Positions 11,217 to 21,560 of a DNA stretch of 64,000 nucleotides are shown here, piece by piece. The position numbers were made by a program, and so were the translations under genes. The notes beneath the pieces were generated by a model. The model did not search any database and was not told where the DNA came from. It saw nothing but the letters and a program-made list of their open reading frames with translations. This stretch comes from Gyromitra esculenta (Eukaryota; Ascomycota; Pezizomycetes; Pezizales; Discinaceae), in assembly GCA_038503075.1 (NCBI GenBank), contig JBCAML010000015.1:1240001-1304000 (forward strand), given 5' to 3'. How positions within the stretch are numbered: position 1 is the stretch's first letter; every line of letters begins with the position of its first letter.

Positions 11217-13652
11217 ATGAGTTTCTACGACAACCTAGAAAATATATTCAAGGCACTCGCCGCTGGGAACTCCTCACTACCCCTCCCCTCAGCATTTCTC
11301 AGCATTCCCGAAGCCACCAGTCGTGGTCGAGACCTCGCTAGTGAAGTCTTCGAGCGCTGGGATCGTCTCAATGACCTCATTCGGATTTACGAACCCACAA
11401 TCCAGCAACGATGGGAAAACCGAAATCCTGCACAACGAGAATCGGTTCTCAAGGCAGTTAACCCGAAGATTTCGCAATCCCACAATATAGCGATCCGGCT
11501 TTTCTACGAGAAAGGATTTGATAGATCGGACTTGAGGGATAATTATTTATTGCCGTATTGCAACGTTGAGGATCTCTGCAACGAATATACTCATCTGCTG
11601 GGATTGATACATCATCGTGCCCGCTATCCTCCCCAGTCATTCGTTTCCTTCGACAACAAGCAGATGGAATGTGGAATATACTTCCAGGCGATCCAAAGAC
11701 CGTTTGTTAACGAATGTGCATTGAAACTTTACGGCGATAGGGATGAGTACGGTGAACTCGTCGAATTTGACCAGGAGGACGAGGATGGTGATAGCGGGTG
11801 GAATAAGATGGCTCGTGAAGATGCACTGGCCCCTGCGGATGCCTTGACCTTGTTGGAGGCCCAGGAGAAGCTTCTGAGTTTTCTAGTCTCGGTCATTGAA
11901 CACCTTCTCCAAGATCTCGATACCTCACTTGAGTACCTTCGCAATGCTCCACCACCCACGACGCCACTGCTCTGTGAAGGCCCTGTCCAAACCCCCAAAG
12001 TGGAAGGAGCCACTTGCACTTCTTTGTCTAAGACCAATTTTCTCCAGCCTTTCTCTCCACCGCCTAGGTTCACGCTTTCTCGGTTCAGCGAAATTGCTTC
12101 TGGAAGAAATGAGCAATTACGAGATCACTTATGGCTCATGCAGACCGAACCGAACTATTTCTATCAGAGAGTAAAGGAAATCGATGAACACCGCATAGAG
12201 CGTTTACTCGGAGCGAATGGAGAGCCCCACGAGATTTTCCAGCAGCCCTTATACTACGACCGTTTAGCAGGGGCAATAATTGACGACGTATATCCATCTG
12301 CTGGTAACTGGCTCCTCATCTCTCAAGAGGTTGAACTCGTGGAATCTATTGCTAGAAATACGAAAGTCACAGTCGGAAAACCGCTCGAAAAGAAATACGA
12401 GACTGCCCTGTCCCATCTAGAATTACTGCTAAAGAAGGTTCTCAAAGCTCGGATCGAAAAAGTAAAAGCTCTCACGATGTCGAACCCAGCTTTCCGCGAG
12501 CTCTTCGTCCGCCTACCAACAGATCCAGCAAGACCAACTATCATTGGTGCGAGTTTGAAGAATAATAGTTCTCTCGACTACCTCTACCGCAATGATCGCC
12601 TCTTGTGGGTGCTTATCACCATGTCGGATGAAATATACTCGTTCGCGTTTTCGCTCAGTAATCTTCTCGACGAGTTTGATTACATTATGGAAAAGTCGCC
12701 GGAAACTGAAGGGGCTCGAATATCACAGACCCTTTACGATGCGGTTGGTGATGTCGCGGCGTTGAACGAGATGCTACTTATGCTGAAATATCATCGACCT
12801 TGCTTCTCTGTTGCGGCAAATAAAGACGAGCATACGCTTGAGGAGGACCGATGGAAGCTATTGAGAGTAGGTAGAGCTCAAGGAAAACTAGAGGACCTTA
12901 AAGCTGGAAAGCATCTGATACCATATGAGAACTTCCAAACAACCACCTCCAGCACCAAAACTCCGGACGAATGGAGCCGAAGTGAGAAGGCCGCAAAAAA
13001 TAAATTAGATACGTTTTGGTTCGAGACCAATAAAAGGCAACCAAAAAGTTTGAAGAGAATGTTTAAGCGGTTGTTGGGAAGGCCCGCGGAGAAGGGAGAT
13101 GGCTCCAGTGCACCAGGTTCTGCTATGAAGGAGCTTCCCCCAGCAATGATCAAGCCTGTTTCTACGACAGTTCGACCTACTGGGACTGCGATTGGGCCAT
13201 CTGCGCAACCTACCACTGAAAAAGGCAAGGCCAAGGCCAAAACTCGTGGAGTTGCTGATACTTCGTACGCGGAAGCTCAAGGAGAGTCAAGCGGAAGCGC
13301 CCCAGCCGCGACAGCCACCACCCCACAAAAATTTAACCTTACCGCGCGCGCAACAAAATTCCTAACGGCGGCGCTCCCATCACTCTCGGACTTTGCGGAA
13401 ACCCAGGTTTCAATGTCACAATCAGGACTATTCGATTGGCTGGATTTCCTGCACTCTATGAGTATCCTGGGATTCTCGATGGAGAAGAAACGAGGGAGCA
13501 TTTGGATGTTTGTGAGCGGTGACGGAAGGAGTTTTGTAGTCCATGAGCCTCACCCGACAAGGAAATTAAGTTTTCTGGCTGCAAGATTTATCGGTAAAAG
13601 GTTAGAGAGAAAGTTTGAGTGGGAGAAGGAAAGCTTCGTGTTGGCGAACTAG
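11217..13652 (+). CDS. large conserved fungal protein of unknown function, 811 aa
   Basis: Single exon. I chose the ATG at 11217 because the frame extends upstream only to non-ATG codons. The N-terminal third carries a pattern I associate with a large uncharacterised ascomycete family: W-x2-R-x3-QR (about residues 64-74), then a PYCNVEDLC block and RARYPPQSF (around residues 113-142), where relatives have WPYIN.EDL and R.RHPP..FA. A long helical middle follows. A basic, low-complexity linker rich in K/P/T/A covers about residues 620-715. The last ~77 residues form a compact module: FDWLDFLHSMSILGF, then KRGSIWMF, then VVHEPHPTRKL and a basic RF.GKRLERKFEWEKESFVL end. That layout (helix, Gly-Ser strand, His-Pro-His strand, helix) recalls a small dsRBD/HicA-like fold, but that is inference. 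No signal peptide or membrane segment is visible. Function unknown. Confidence 0.8.
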   Translation: MSFYDNLENIFKALAAGNSSLPLPSAFLSIPEATSRGRDLASEVFERWDRLNDLIRIYEPTIQQRWENRNPAQRESVLKAVNPKISQSHNIAIRLFYEKGFDRSDLRDNYLLPYCNVEDLCNEYTHLLGLIHHRARYPPQSFVSFDNKQMECGIYFQAIQRPFVNECALKLYGDRDEYGELVEFDQEDEDGDSGWNKMAREDALAPADALTLLEAQEKLLSFLVSVIEHLLQDLDTSLEYLRNAPPPTTPLLCEGPVQTPKVEGATCTSLSKTNFLQPFSPPPRFTLSRFSEIASGRNEQLRDHLWLMQTEPNYFYQRVKEIDEHRIERLLGANGEPHEIFQQPLYYDRLAGAIIDDVYPSAGNWLLISQEVELVESIARNTKVTVGKPLEKKYETALSHLELLLKKVLKARIEKVKALTMSNPAFRELFVRLPTDPARPTIIGASLKNNSSLDYLYRNDRLLWVLITMSDEIYSFAFSLSNLLDEFDYIMEKSPETEGARISQTLYDAVGDVAALNEMLLMLKYHRPCFSVAANKDEHTLEEDRWKLLRVGRAQGKLEDLKAGKHLIPYENFQTTTSSTKTPDEWSRSEKAAKNKLDTFWFETNKRQPKSLKRMFKRLLGRPAEKGDGSSAPGSAMKELPPAMIKPVSTTVRPTGTAIGPSAQPTTEKGKAKAKTRGVADTSYAEAQGESSGSAPAATATTPQKFNLTARATKFLTAALPSLSDFAETQVSMSQSGLFDWLDFLHSMSILGFSMEKKRGSIWMFVSGDGRSFVVHEPHPTRKLSFLAARFIGKRLERKFEWEKESFVLAN

Positions 13653-16080
13653 GTTTGGACAGTCAGAATTGGAGTTTCAGGGCTGCATGAATACATAGCA
13701 TTGGCAGCTCCAACACGGAGGGGGTTCGGGAGTCATAAAATATTTACACATATCATACGATACTTTCTTTTTTTATTCAGAGGAGCTCCGCATTTGATGA
13801 TCCGTTCCTCTTGGTTCGTCAGACAGATGTGGTCTCTATTTGGCTATAGTACCTTGTCCTATAGGCTATAGCTTTGCCTGCTTATATAACCCTTTCACTT
13901 TGCATTTAATATATATGCTAAGAATCCAAATGAGCTTTTGTACTTGGCCAAGTCTGCAGCGATAACGCTACCCAAGGTGGTCAGATTTCCAACATCAAGA
14001 GACCGTGCTAGGGTTCCCAGAGCAGGTGCCGACAAGTACTTTGACTCACAGATTTTGCCAGCACAGTTAGCAACGAGAACAGCATTTGCCACAAACCATT
14101 CAACCCCTGATCGGCTTCCACCACCACCGCCAAAACCCGTGACCCGCGCCTTCTCGATGCGAAAAGAGGGTTGCCGAATCCGAAAAATAAACTTTAGCCT
14201 TTTAGCCTTCCCGGCTCCCGCCTGGCATCTGACATCGAGATGATCGGACGGATCCGGTCCGTTCCTGGCCAAGCCAAGCCAAACCAAGCCATCCCACTGT
14301 TTCGGTTAGAGTTTGAGCCGCAATGCGGGTAATGACGTCATTCTGCGCACGGTCCACTTTTGTTTATCGCTGATAAGGAGCGTGGCGATCATCAGATGAA
14401 CTGCTGGCGACAAATGATAGTAGAGAGCTGTGTATATGCATGTATACATGTATATAATAATATTACACATATATCCCCCCTCTCTTTGGTAGGCAGTGTG
14501 TGTGGGCGAGATAGTACTTGATGATTAATCCTTGTTTAAATAGAGTGTTTGCGCGACAATCAATCTCCTAGCCATAGCCAGCTAGCTAGCTAGGTAGGTA
14601 GCTGGGTAGTCCAATTCAGCACTCGACCTCAAACTCCCCCCCTCCCGTCGTTTGGTTTGTTAAAGGTTCCGTGGGATCCGCCACAAGCTGAAAAGATAAC
14701 ATATAAAAATAAAAATGTAATTTGATTGGTGGGAGAGAGAGAGCTAAGCCTCGGATTGATTTTTCGGATTGATAGAATAAATACGCCCCCCTCTTCAGAC
14801 TCTCATCTTTTGATACGTTGGGGAAGGGGTGGGGTGGAAGGGGTGGGCGCAGAAGGCTCAACGACGCCTCTCTCGCATATTTACATGGAGCATTGACCCT
14901 CGAACGATAATAATTTCAGCTTGCGCACTACCCGGGGGGGAGGGAGGGAATGTGAGGTGATGAAGACATTGGTTAGCCCTGACGAACTACATCCTCCATC
15001 GAAGCAGCTGGGAGGAGACGAAGCCAATCGATGGGTGGCGAGGATGGAACCTACCACGGCAGTCTGTAAATCGCGGAAATTGACATCGAGACACGTTAAC
15101 CAGGTTTATTTGAAAAGAAATGGGGATAGTATTGAGGAGGGAGGGAACTCTGAAGCAGAGAGAGCTACATGTACATATAAGACTTATGCTTCATGCAATA
15201 TCACAACTGCGAGCATGGATTACGCTAACGAGCTGTACAGTAGGAGCTGACTGATGCGGATTATTGGAGTACGGAAGGCTATGTCCTATTTAGGTTCCAG
15301 CTCAATCTGGACCTGGGCTTTGCTATACATAAAACATCATCGACCAAGATAAACCCTGGAGGTGTTCGGAGCAACTAACCAGGGAATCTTTAAAGGCCTA
15401 TCTATGGCTTGTGCAAATGGCTATAAACAGACCAAGAACAAAAAGTCGCGCGTAAATGGAAAGAACCAGCAATTCCACGTACCACAGTATCTATAGATCC
15501 TCGGTTTATTGGTCCGGGCAGTCCCATCCCGCCCGCTGTACCAGTGTATATCTACATGTACATAAACAAATACTCCCCAACCCAATTAGCAACTCCCAAA
15601 GCTATCGTTTACGGATAGACCCTCTCGCAGGAGTATAAAGTAACCAAAATCACACACAACATGCACGACATACGTTACCGTTCATTCAAATCTCAATCAC
15701 ATCGCAAATGAAGAACCTAAACCCTCCCCCCTCCCCTCTCTTCACAAAGAACTCTTACCCATCATCCCAATTCCCCAATCTCAAATATGATTGGTAACCC
15801 CCCCTCTCTCAATCGGCGCGAATCGAAAAGAAAAAAAAAGGGGTGGAGGGAAGGCCAAAGAAGGGAAACCCTAAATGACGTGGATCAAACCTCCCCCCTC
15901 CCCCTTTCGAAAAGAAATTTCCAGAACGTTCCATTACCTTCCTTCCCAACATATCACAAAAAAAGGGAATGCTTTTTTTTTTGTCTGGAAGTAGACCCAC
16001 GACCCACACTCTGTATCCATCCTGTATCATCAATTGGTTCTTACGAGGGAGGTAGATGATTGGTCACCCGCTGTAATGGG
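13653..16080. other. intergenic, low-complexity rich
   Basis: No supported gene. The stretch holds GCTAGCTAGCTAG/GGTAGGTAG near 14582-14604, dinucleotide-like TATATGCATGTATACATG near 14434-14450, pyrimidine/purine tracts, and three TACATGTA palindromes (14445, 15166, 15553). The open frames at 13895-15250 are short and compositionally biased. Confidence 0.4.
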
Positions 16081-18002
16081 AGTGGAAAGGAGTGGGAGGG
16101 GAGGGGAGGGGAGGGAGAGAGGATAAGATATACACACATACATACATGTAGGTATGTATATTCTAGTGGTCTACGTACGGCCCCTCAATTGCAGAAAGGA
16201 AGGGGGGAGAAGGAAAAATAAATAAATAAAAATTGCCGCACAAATATGCCGAGGAACAATATCCCACACGCACGCACACATATACACTACACTACACTAT
16301 ACACTGCTTCCGGGCCCACTCATGGATATACCCCAGCTCTGGTAGAAGAAGCATGTAACGATGATACACAAGATGTATCAACAACCCACCCATCCACCCA
16401 TCCACCCATCTCCCTCCAGCACTGCAACCCACCCCTCCACCCATCAATCGTCACTGCAGAAGCCGATAGCGTATTTTACATTCCCATCATCGATCAATCC
16501 CACGACCCACGGCGACCCACGGCGACCCCGCAAAAAATAAATAAAAATCAAACTCACCGACGTACACCTTTAATGTGGTCCCTTTCCCATGGTTCACCAC
16601 CCCTCACCCCCCCCCCAAAAAAAAAAAAACAGCAGCAGCAGCAGCAGCAGACGGGTTGGCGGCGAGCGAAGGATGCATCGATATAAAAGCAAAATAAAAA
16701 TTGTAATAAGGTTTTTTTTTTTTTCTTCATTCATCCTATCCTTACCAATTCCTATAAAAAAAACCCCCCGAATTTCCACGAATCGTAGCACATCCGTGCA
16801 CCCATGCACCCCATCCATCCATCCATCCATGCTTCTTCTCCATGCTTCTCTCCATGCTTCTGCCTAAGCTTCTCACGATAGCTTCACCTTCGAAATGATC
16901 CTCCCGCTTTCAGTTCCCTCCCTTTATCCCACTAGACCAACGAAATAAACCCGAAAAGAAAAAAACAGAAACTTGAAAAGACAAACATGAACTAGAAACG
17001 AGAGAGAAAGAAAAAGTAAAAGAAAAAAAAAGCGAATCAAATAAACACAAAAAGCTAAAAATAAAAATAAAAATAAAAATTCGCCAATATCAAGAAAATA
17101 TAGACAATAACAAAGCGAAAGCGAAAACGAAAGCGAAAGCAAAACATAGAGAAAGAGGGAGAGATCTTGCACTCCCCCCCCAAATTACCACTAATATGTG
17201 GCAATAACGACTCAACCTTCCCTAAGTCCCCTCCCTCTCCCATCCCCCACATCCTATTCCTTTCTGTTGTACTTGCCCTCCATTTGATGCTTCCATTCCT
17301 TCCTCTCCATAGCCCCCGGTTACTGCATCCCAAGAAGCATCACCGATCAAATCTGAATATAAATGTTTTCAAATTTTCAAAAAACCCCCCCCCCCAATGC
17401 CCATAAAAAACCTCTCCCCCGTGTGAAAAGGAAAGCATAAATAACTAAAAGAAATAGACCCCGTCAACCCGTCATCAAAAAAAGAGGGAGGTTAGTAAAA
17501 CAGTGTCGGCAGTGGTCGAAGGGGGTCGAAGGGGTCGAAGGTAAAGCCGATCGAAAAAGAATTCGACAGGTATGATAAAAAAAGACGAAAATAAAACCAC
17601 ATTTGCCAACAAACGATTAAAAACATACATAGAGAGAGACAAATCACTTCAATTTCAAACCACAACCACGACAAAAGGAGCATTAAAAAAAAAACGACCG
17701 AGATGGACACTAAGAGAAAAACCATGAAGAAATAGGGAGAACTTTTTGATATGAGACCCACCGCCCCGCCAATCCATTTGCGCCCAGCAGAGGAATGAAA
17801 CAAAAAGAAATCATCACACAACACAAACCTCAAGAAACAATAGAGAGAATAAAATGAAAATGAACAATGCCCCACAACCCCAATCCGTTTCCAATCCCAG
17901 ACCCCACGCACAGCAACAGATAGCAAAAAAGGTTAAAAATCCTTTGCTGGATTGTAACCACAGCCAGCCTTAAAATAACGGCAAATAATAACAACCCTGA
18001 AA
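16081..18002 (-). other. probable long T/G-rich 3' region of the Zn2Cys6 gene
   Basis: Directly downstream of the stop codon at 18003 (minus strand), about 1.9 kb has strong strand asymmetry. The plus strand is A/C-rich with few G (AAAATAAAAATAAAAAT-like runs, C runs at 16608-16616 and 17386-17395, CATC/CACC repeats at 16386-16420 and 16812-16832), so the minus strand is T/G-rich as in fungal 3'UTRs. Open frames here are repeat-driven and not credible. Whether it is transcribed as one 3'UTR is inference. A G-run tract (GGGAGGGGAGGGGAGGGG) lies on the plus strand at about 16094-16116. Confidence 0.4.
16630..16650 (+). repeat. (CAG)7 microsatellite
   Basis: Seven perfect CAG units immediately after a poly-A tract. 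On the minus (gene-sense) strand this reads CTG. It lies 1.35 kb beyond the stop of the Zn2Cys6 gene. Confidence 0.95.
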
Positions 18003-20140
18003 TCATTCCCCCAAAACCTTCTTCTTCTTCACCTTTGTCTTGAGTTTCCCCAAGCCCCCACCACCCCCTCCTGCTGCGGCCTTCCTTGCAGCTGCGGCTG
18101 CCTGTCTTCCCCTCCTTGTCCCTGCCTCATCCTCCGAGATACACTCATCAGCCCCCAACCCTGCATCCTTGCATCGCTGGCATGGTCGCTGTCGGTCGCA
18201 ACCCTTCTTTGATTTGCGGCACCGCTGGCAACGCGGCTTAGGCAGCGGTTCGTCGGGTCCAAGGAGATGTGGCCGGTCGTCAACGGGAGTTACCGTCTGC
18301 TGAGTGTACAGCGAGGTTGGCGTCGACAAGGTGAGGGTGGTGATGGTGTTAGAACGTGATTTGTTGCCGTTCCCGTTAGACGAAGAGGTGACAGACGGCT
18401 TGCGGCTAGATGGCGGTGAGGCAGGGGAAATAGGCCAGTGTGGGTCTGGGAAATGTTTTGGCTTCTTGTTTCCGTTTGTTTGCAATGTTGGCTGTTTGCG
18501 CTTAGTTGCTTTGACAACCCCCTTGGGAAGTGTCGGCTTGGTCTTCATGCCAGTGCCCGCATTGGACGATGGTGCCGAGGGTACCGAAGATGTCTTCCTT
18601 CCACGTACGGTCTTCATCAGCGGGATATCATCTAAATCTTCGTCATAGTCTGCATCGTCATCCTCTTCTTCCTCCTTGCCAACATATGTTTCGTCAGCAT
18701 CATCGTCAAACAGATCATCATAATCTTCTTCATCCTCCACTCCATGTGAATGTGGCTGGTGGCGAGGTTGTTCTGCCCGCGGCGGCTCCTCGCGTTGAAT
18801 GTAGTGATGTGTTGGCGCTCGTGGTTCAGGCAATTCTTCATTATCGCTTGGTTCAGTAGTATCAAAACTCGGCAAAATCTCATCCAGACTCTTGAACTTC
18901 ATTTTGTCCCTTGGATAGATGATCGGGCTGTTCGACAAACCACCAGGTGGAGGATCGGGTAATTCAGTGGTATCACTTCGTCCATCATCACCGTACTCGC
19001 CACCGTCAGACGAAAAAGCACCTTCATCATCAAGAGTATCTTCAAGTGTTGATGCTGTCGCTGAGCAATCAGAAACTCTCCCGAGTCGCATAAGCTGCAC
19101 CGCAACCTCTTCGTCTGATATACAAGATGCTATTGTGGGCGCAGGTGTTGGGAAAGTGCCATTGCCGTTGGTTCGAGATTGTGGCCAAGCATTATATACT
19201 TGCGCGCTATTTGTATTGAGACCGTACGTTGAGGGCGGTGTAGGGTGAGGATAGCCATAGTTACGTGGCGCGTAGGGAGTAGATACTTCACCAACTGGAC
19301 GTGATGGACTGACAGATGAAGCGGTTGAGCCGTCCTGTCGAGGCAAGGCGAGGGCCGGGAAGAGCGGCAGTTCCTGTCTCACACTTAGCTAGTCTCACAT
19401 CAAAAGATCCAAGCACAACTCACGTCGGATGAGAACTTGGGCTTCTTCCTCCTTGAGCCTTCAACTATGTTGACAAGACTAATCTCCGCGCTCGCAAGAG
19501 GTTCAACCCTACTTCTCTGATCCTCATCGTAGTCTTCTGGCAGAAACTGCTGAGGGTGAAAGTAGTCTTGCGCACAACGTCCGACAGCATCTTGATCGTT
19601 TTCCCACTCATAACTAGCAGCCGGACGCTTCAGGGTTTTTGGGCGGCCACCAGCACTAGCGCTGCGCCTACCCCGAGCGGCGCTAGGGGACACACTCCTT
19701 TCGCAGGGCGCCCGGTGATCTAATGACTGACGGGATTGATAAGAATAGCGGTGCGGGTTCTCTTCAACACGAATATTGACCGTCATGCCATCCTCAAAAT
19801 TCTCGTGCTGTAGAATCATGTATCTCCCTTCAGGGTCCTGGAACGACAGCGCAGAGTCTTCCTCTCGACCAAGCCCGAACATATTCTTAACGGTTGTAGT
19901 GATTGAATCCGTCGTATCGTGTGGGTAGATGTGGAGTGTCTTGGGCTCCGATACCCCGCTGTAGAGTCTGAAATGGACGTTCTTGCAGTGCGAATTTGGC
20001 GACAGCGACTTTGGTGGTGTCATAATGGCAGACGTATTATGATAGGGAGTAGTTGCCGATGCAGGCACCGAGGAGTATGTATTGTAGGACCGAGTCATTC
20101 GGGTGGTGGGTTCCTCGGACAAGAGAGTGTTGATATTCAT
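18003..20140 (-). CDS. Zn2Cys6 protein with C-terminal zinc cluster, 695 aa
   Basis: A likely nuclear DNA-binding regulator. Two coding exons, 20140-19424 and 19373-18003, flank a 50-nt GT-AG intron in phase 0. The start is the first ATG of the frame (MNINTLLSEEP); the frame further upstream has no ATG. Residues about 54-125 (NVHFRLYSG ... HIYPHDTTDSI ... TVNIRVEEN) look like a beta-grasp/PB1-like module, conserved as I recall in Pezizomycotina relatives. The middle is disordered, with an acidic block of D/E runs (about 450-490). The zinc cluster is unusually C-terminal: CxxCx6Cx5CxxCx9C at residues 621-650, followed by Ala-, Gly- and Lys-rich tails (a basic KLKTKVKKKK end). A 5'UTR intron is likely at 20491-20214 (GTATGA donor, GCTAAC branch, CTACAG acceptor). 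Targets are unknown; I cannot name the orthologue. Confidence 0.85.
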
Positions 20141-21560
20141 GGTGTTCTGGCCTAGCGAAACTGAGATCTGATGGAGATGATGATGAGGAGCGCCAACTCG
20201 TTTGTACCGATGGCTGTAGATGGCAAACACAAACCGTTAGCAAGGAGCCAAAGTCCAGACTCTGAAAACTCGCTGGGATAAATCTAGTGAGGTGCGGGGA
20301 GTAGAAGGGGATGGATAAGAGATGGCGACCAAGAAATCCGCACTGATGCAGCGGGGGGCAACCCAAATGCAGCGACTAAGGATTCTCGGAACCACCAAGC
20401 ACAGGTAAAAGAACCAAACAGGATAGGGACACGCAGACAACCCGATGATGAAATAGATGACGGCTAGGAAGGAAATCAGCGAGAATCATACCTTGTGCAG
20501 ACGGGTTCAATGAAAGAGTGCGCTCGGCGCTCTGAGCGGAACGATTCTTCAATCCAGCGTTCGGAGCGCACAGCAGTTGATCAACAGCAACGAGAAGTAG
20601 CAGGATGAACCAAACAGCGGGATAAGCAGCAGTGGATATGGGAGATGGCTTTGGAGGATGGAGTTGTGGGGATTGCGCCTAGGATGAGAGGAATGGAGAT
20701 GGTAGAAGGGGGAGTCGTTAAGAATGGATAACGGGTGGAGGGAGAGGGAGGGAGAGGGAGAGGGAGAGAGATGATGGTAACGGATGATGATGGAGGTTCA
20801 CGGGACAAGAGAAAGACGAGCGCTGGGGTGGTGAGAGATGAACTCCGTGGCCGAGTTGAATGCAGTATTGTGGAGAGGGAGGGGAGACGGTCAGCGAACA
20901 AGCGGGATGGGGTTGGGTTGGGCTGGGCTGGGCTGGGGGGGGATGTGAATGGATGGGGTTGCTGGCGGATTGAATCGGGTGTTGGGTTAGAGCGAGAAGC
21001 TGTAGGCGCAAGCGTTGGGTTGAGTGTCCCGAGATAGGGAGCCTGTGGAGTAGAGGGAGAGGGAGGAGGGAGGGAGGGAGGGAGGGGAGGGGGTCTGAAG
21101 AGGGCCGAGGAGTAGGGTAGGTAGGAGAACGGCGAGGAGGAGGAGGAGAGAGACGAAGCTGTGTCTGCCGTTGGTGATGCTAATAGAGTGGTGGAGAGGT
21201 GGTGGTGGAGGTGGAGGTGGTGGAGGTGGTAGCAGCGCAGTGGTGGGCGAACGGGTGTGTCTGTCTCTCGTTCTCTCGTTCTGGCTGCTCACTGGCTGGG
21301 GCCCTTTGTCTGGCTGGTGCTCCGTCTGCTGCCCGTCTGCTGCCCCGTCTGCTGCTGCTGCTGCTGCTGCTGCTGCTTCTACTTCTTCTTCCTCAGGTGT
21401 GGGAGAGTTGCAGCAGCCGTCCAACTGTAACAACGCAGACCTGTGGGACCAGAGCTGGGAGGGAATATGAAAGGCAGTTCCCAGATGGCACATACTACAT
21501 ACATACATCCCATGCTCTCCATACACCCAAAATGTCCATCCACCACCACCACTGCCATCC
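20141..21560 (-). promoter_or_regulatory. C/T-rich leader and promoter of the Zn2Cys6 gene
   Basis: Upstream of the start, the gene-sense (minus) strand is strongly pyrimidine-rich, as in 5' leaders of fungal regulators. It contains a predicted 278-nt 5'UTR intron (20491-20214). On the plus strand the tracts read as G/A-rich: GGGAGAGGGAGGG near 20740-20768, seven consecutive G3+ runs at 20909-20942, GGGAGGGAGGGAGGGAGGGG near 21065-21090, and GGTGGTGGTGGAGGTGGAGG near 21200-21230. Open frames here are repeat artefacts. The transcription start is not determinable by eye. Confidence 0.45.
21349..21376 (+). repeat. (CTG)9 microsatellite
   Basis: Nine perfect CTG units on the plus strand, so (CAG)n in the sense of the downstream Zn2Cys6 gene. 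It lies about 1.2 kb upstream of its start codon, in the leader/promoter region. Confidence 0.95.

Noticed and set aside
11729..13501. antisense frames inside the 811-aa gene
   Set aside because: Shadows of a long, well-composed sense frame.
16594..17406. several overlapping open frames on both strands
   Set aside because: Low-complexity A/C-rich DNA keeps frames open. Translations are Phe/Leu or Pro/His runs with no protein-like character.
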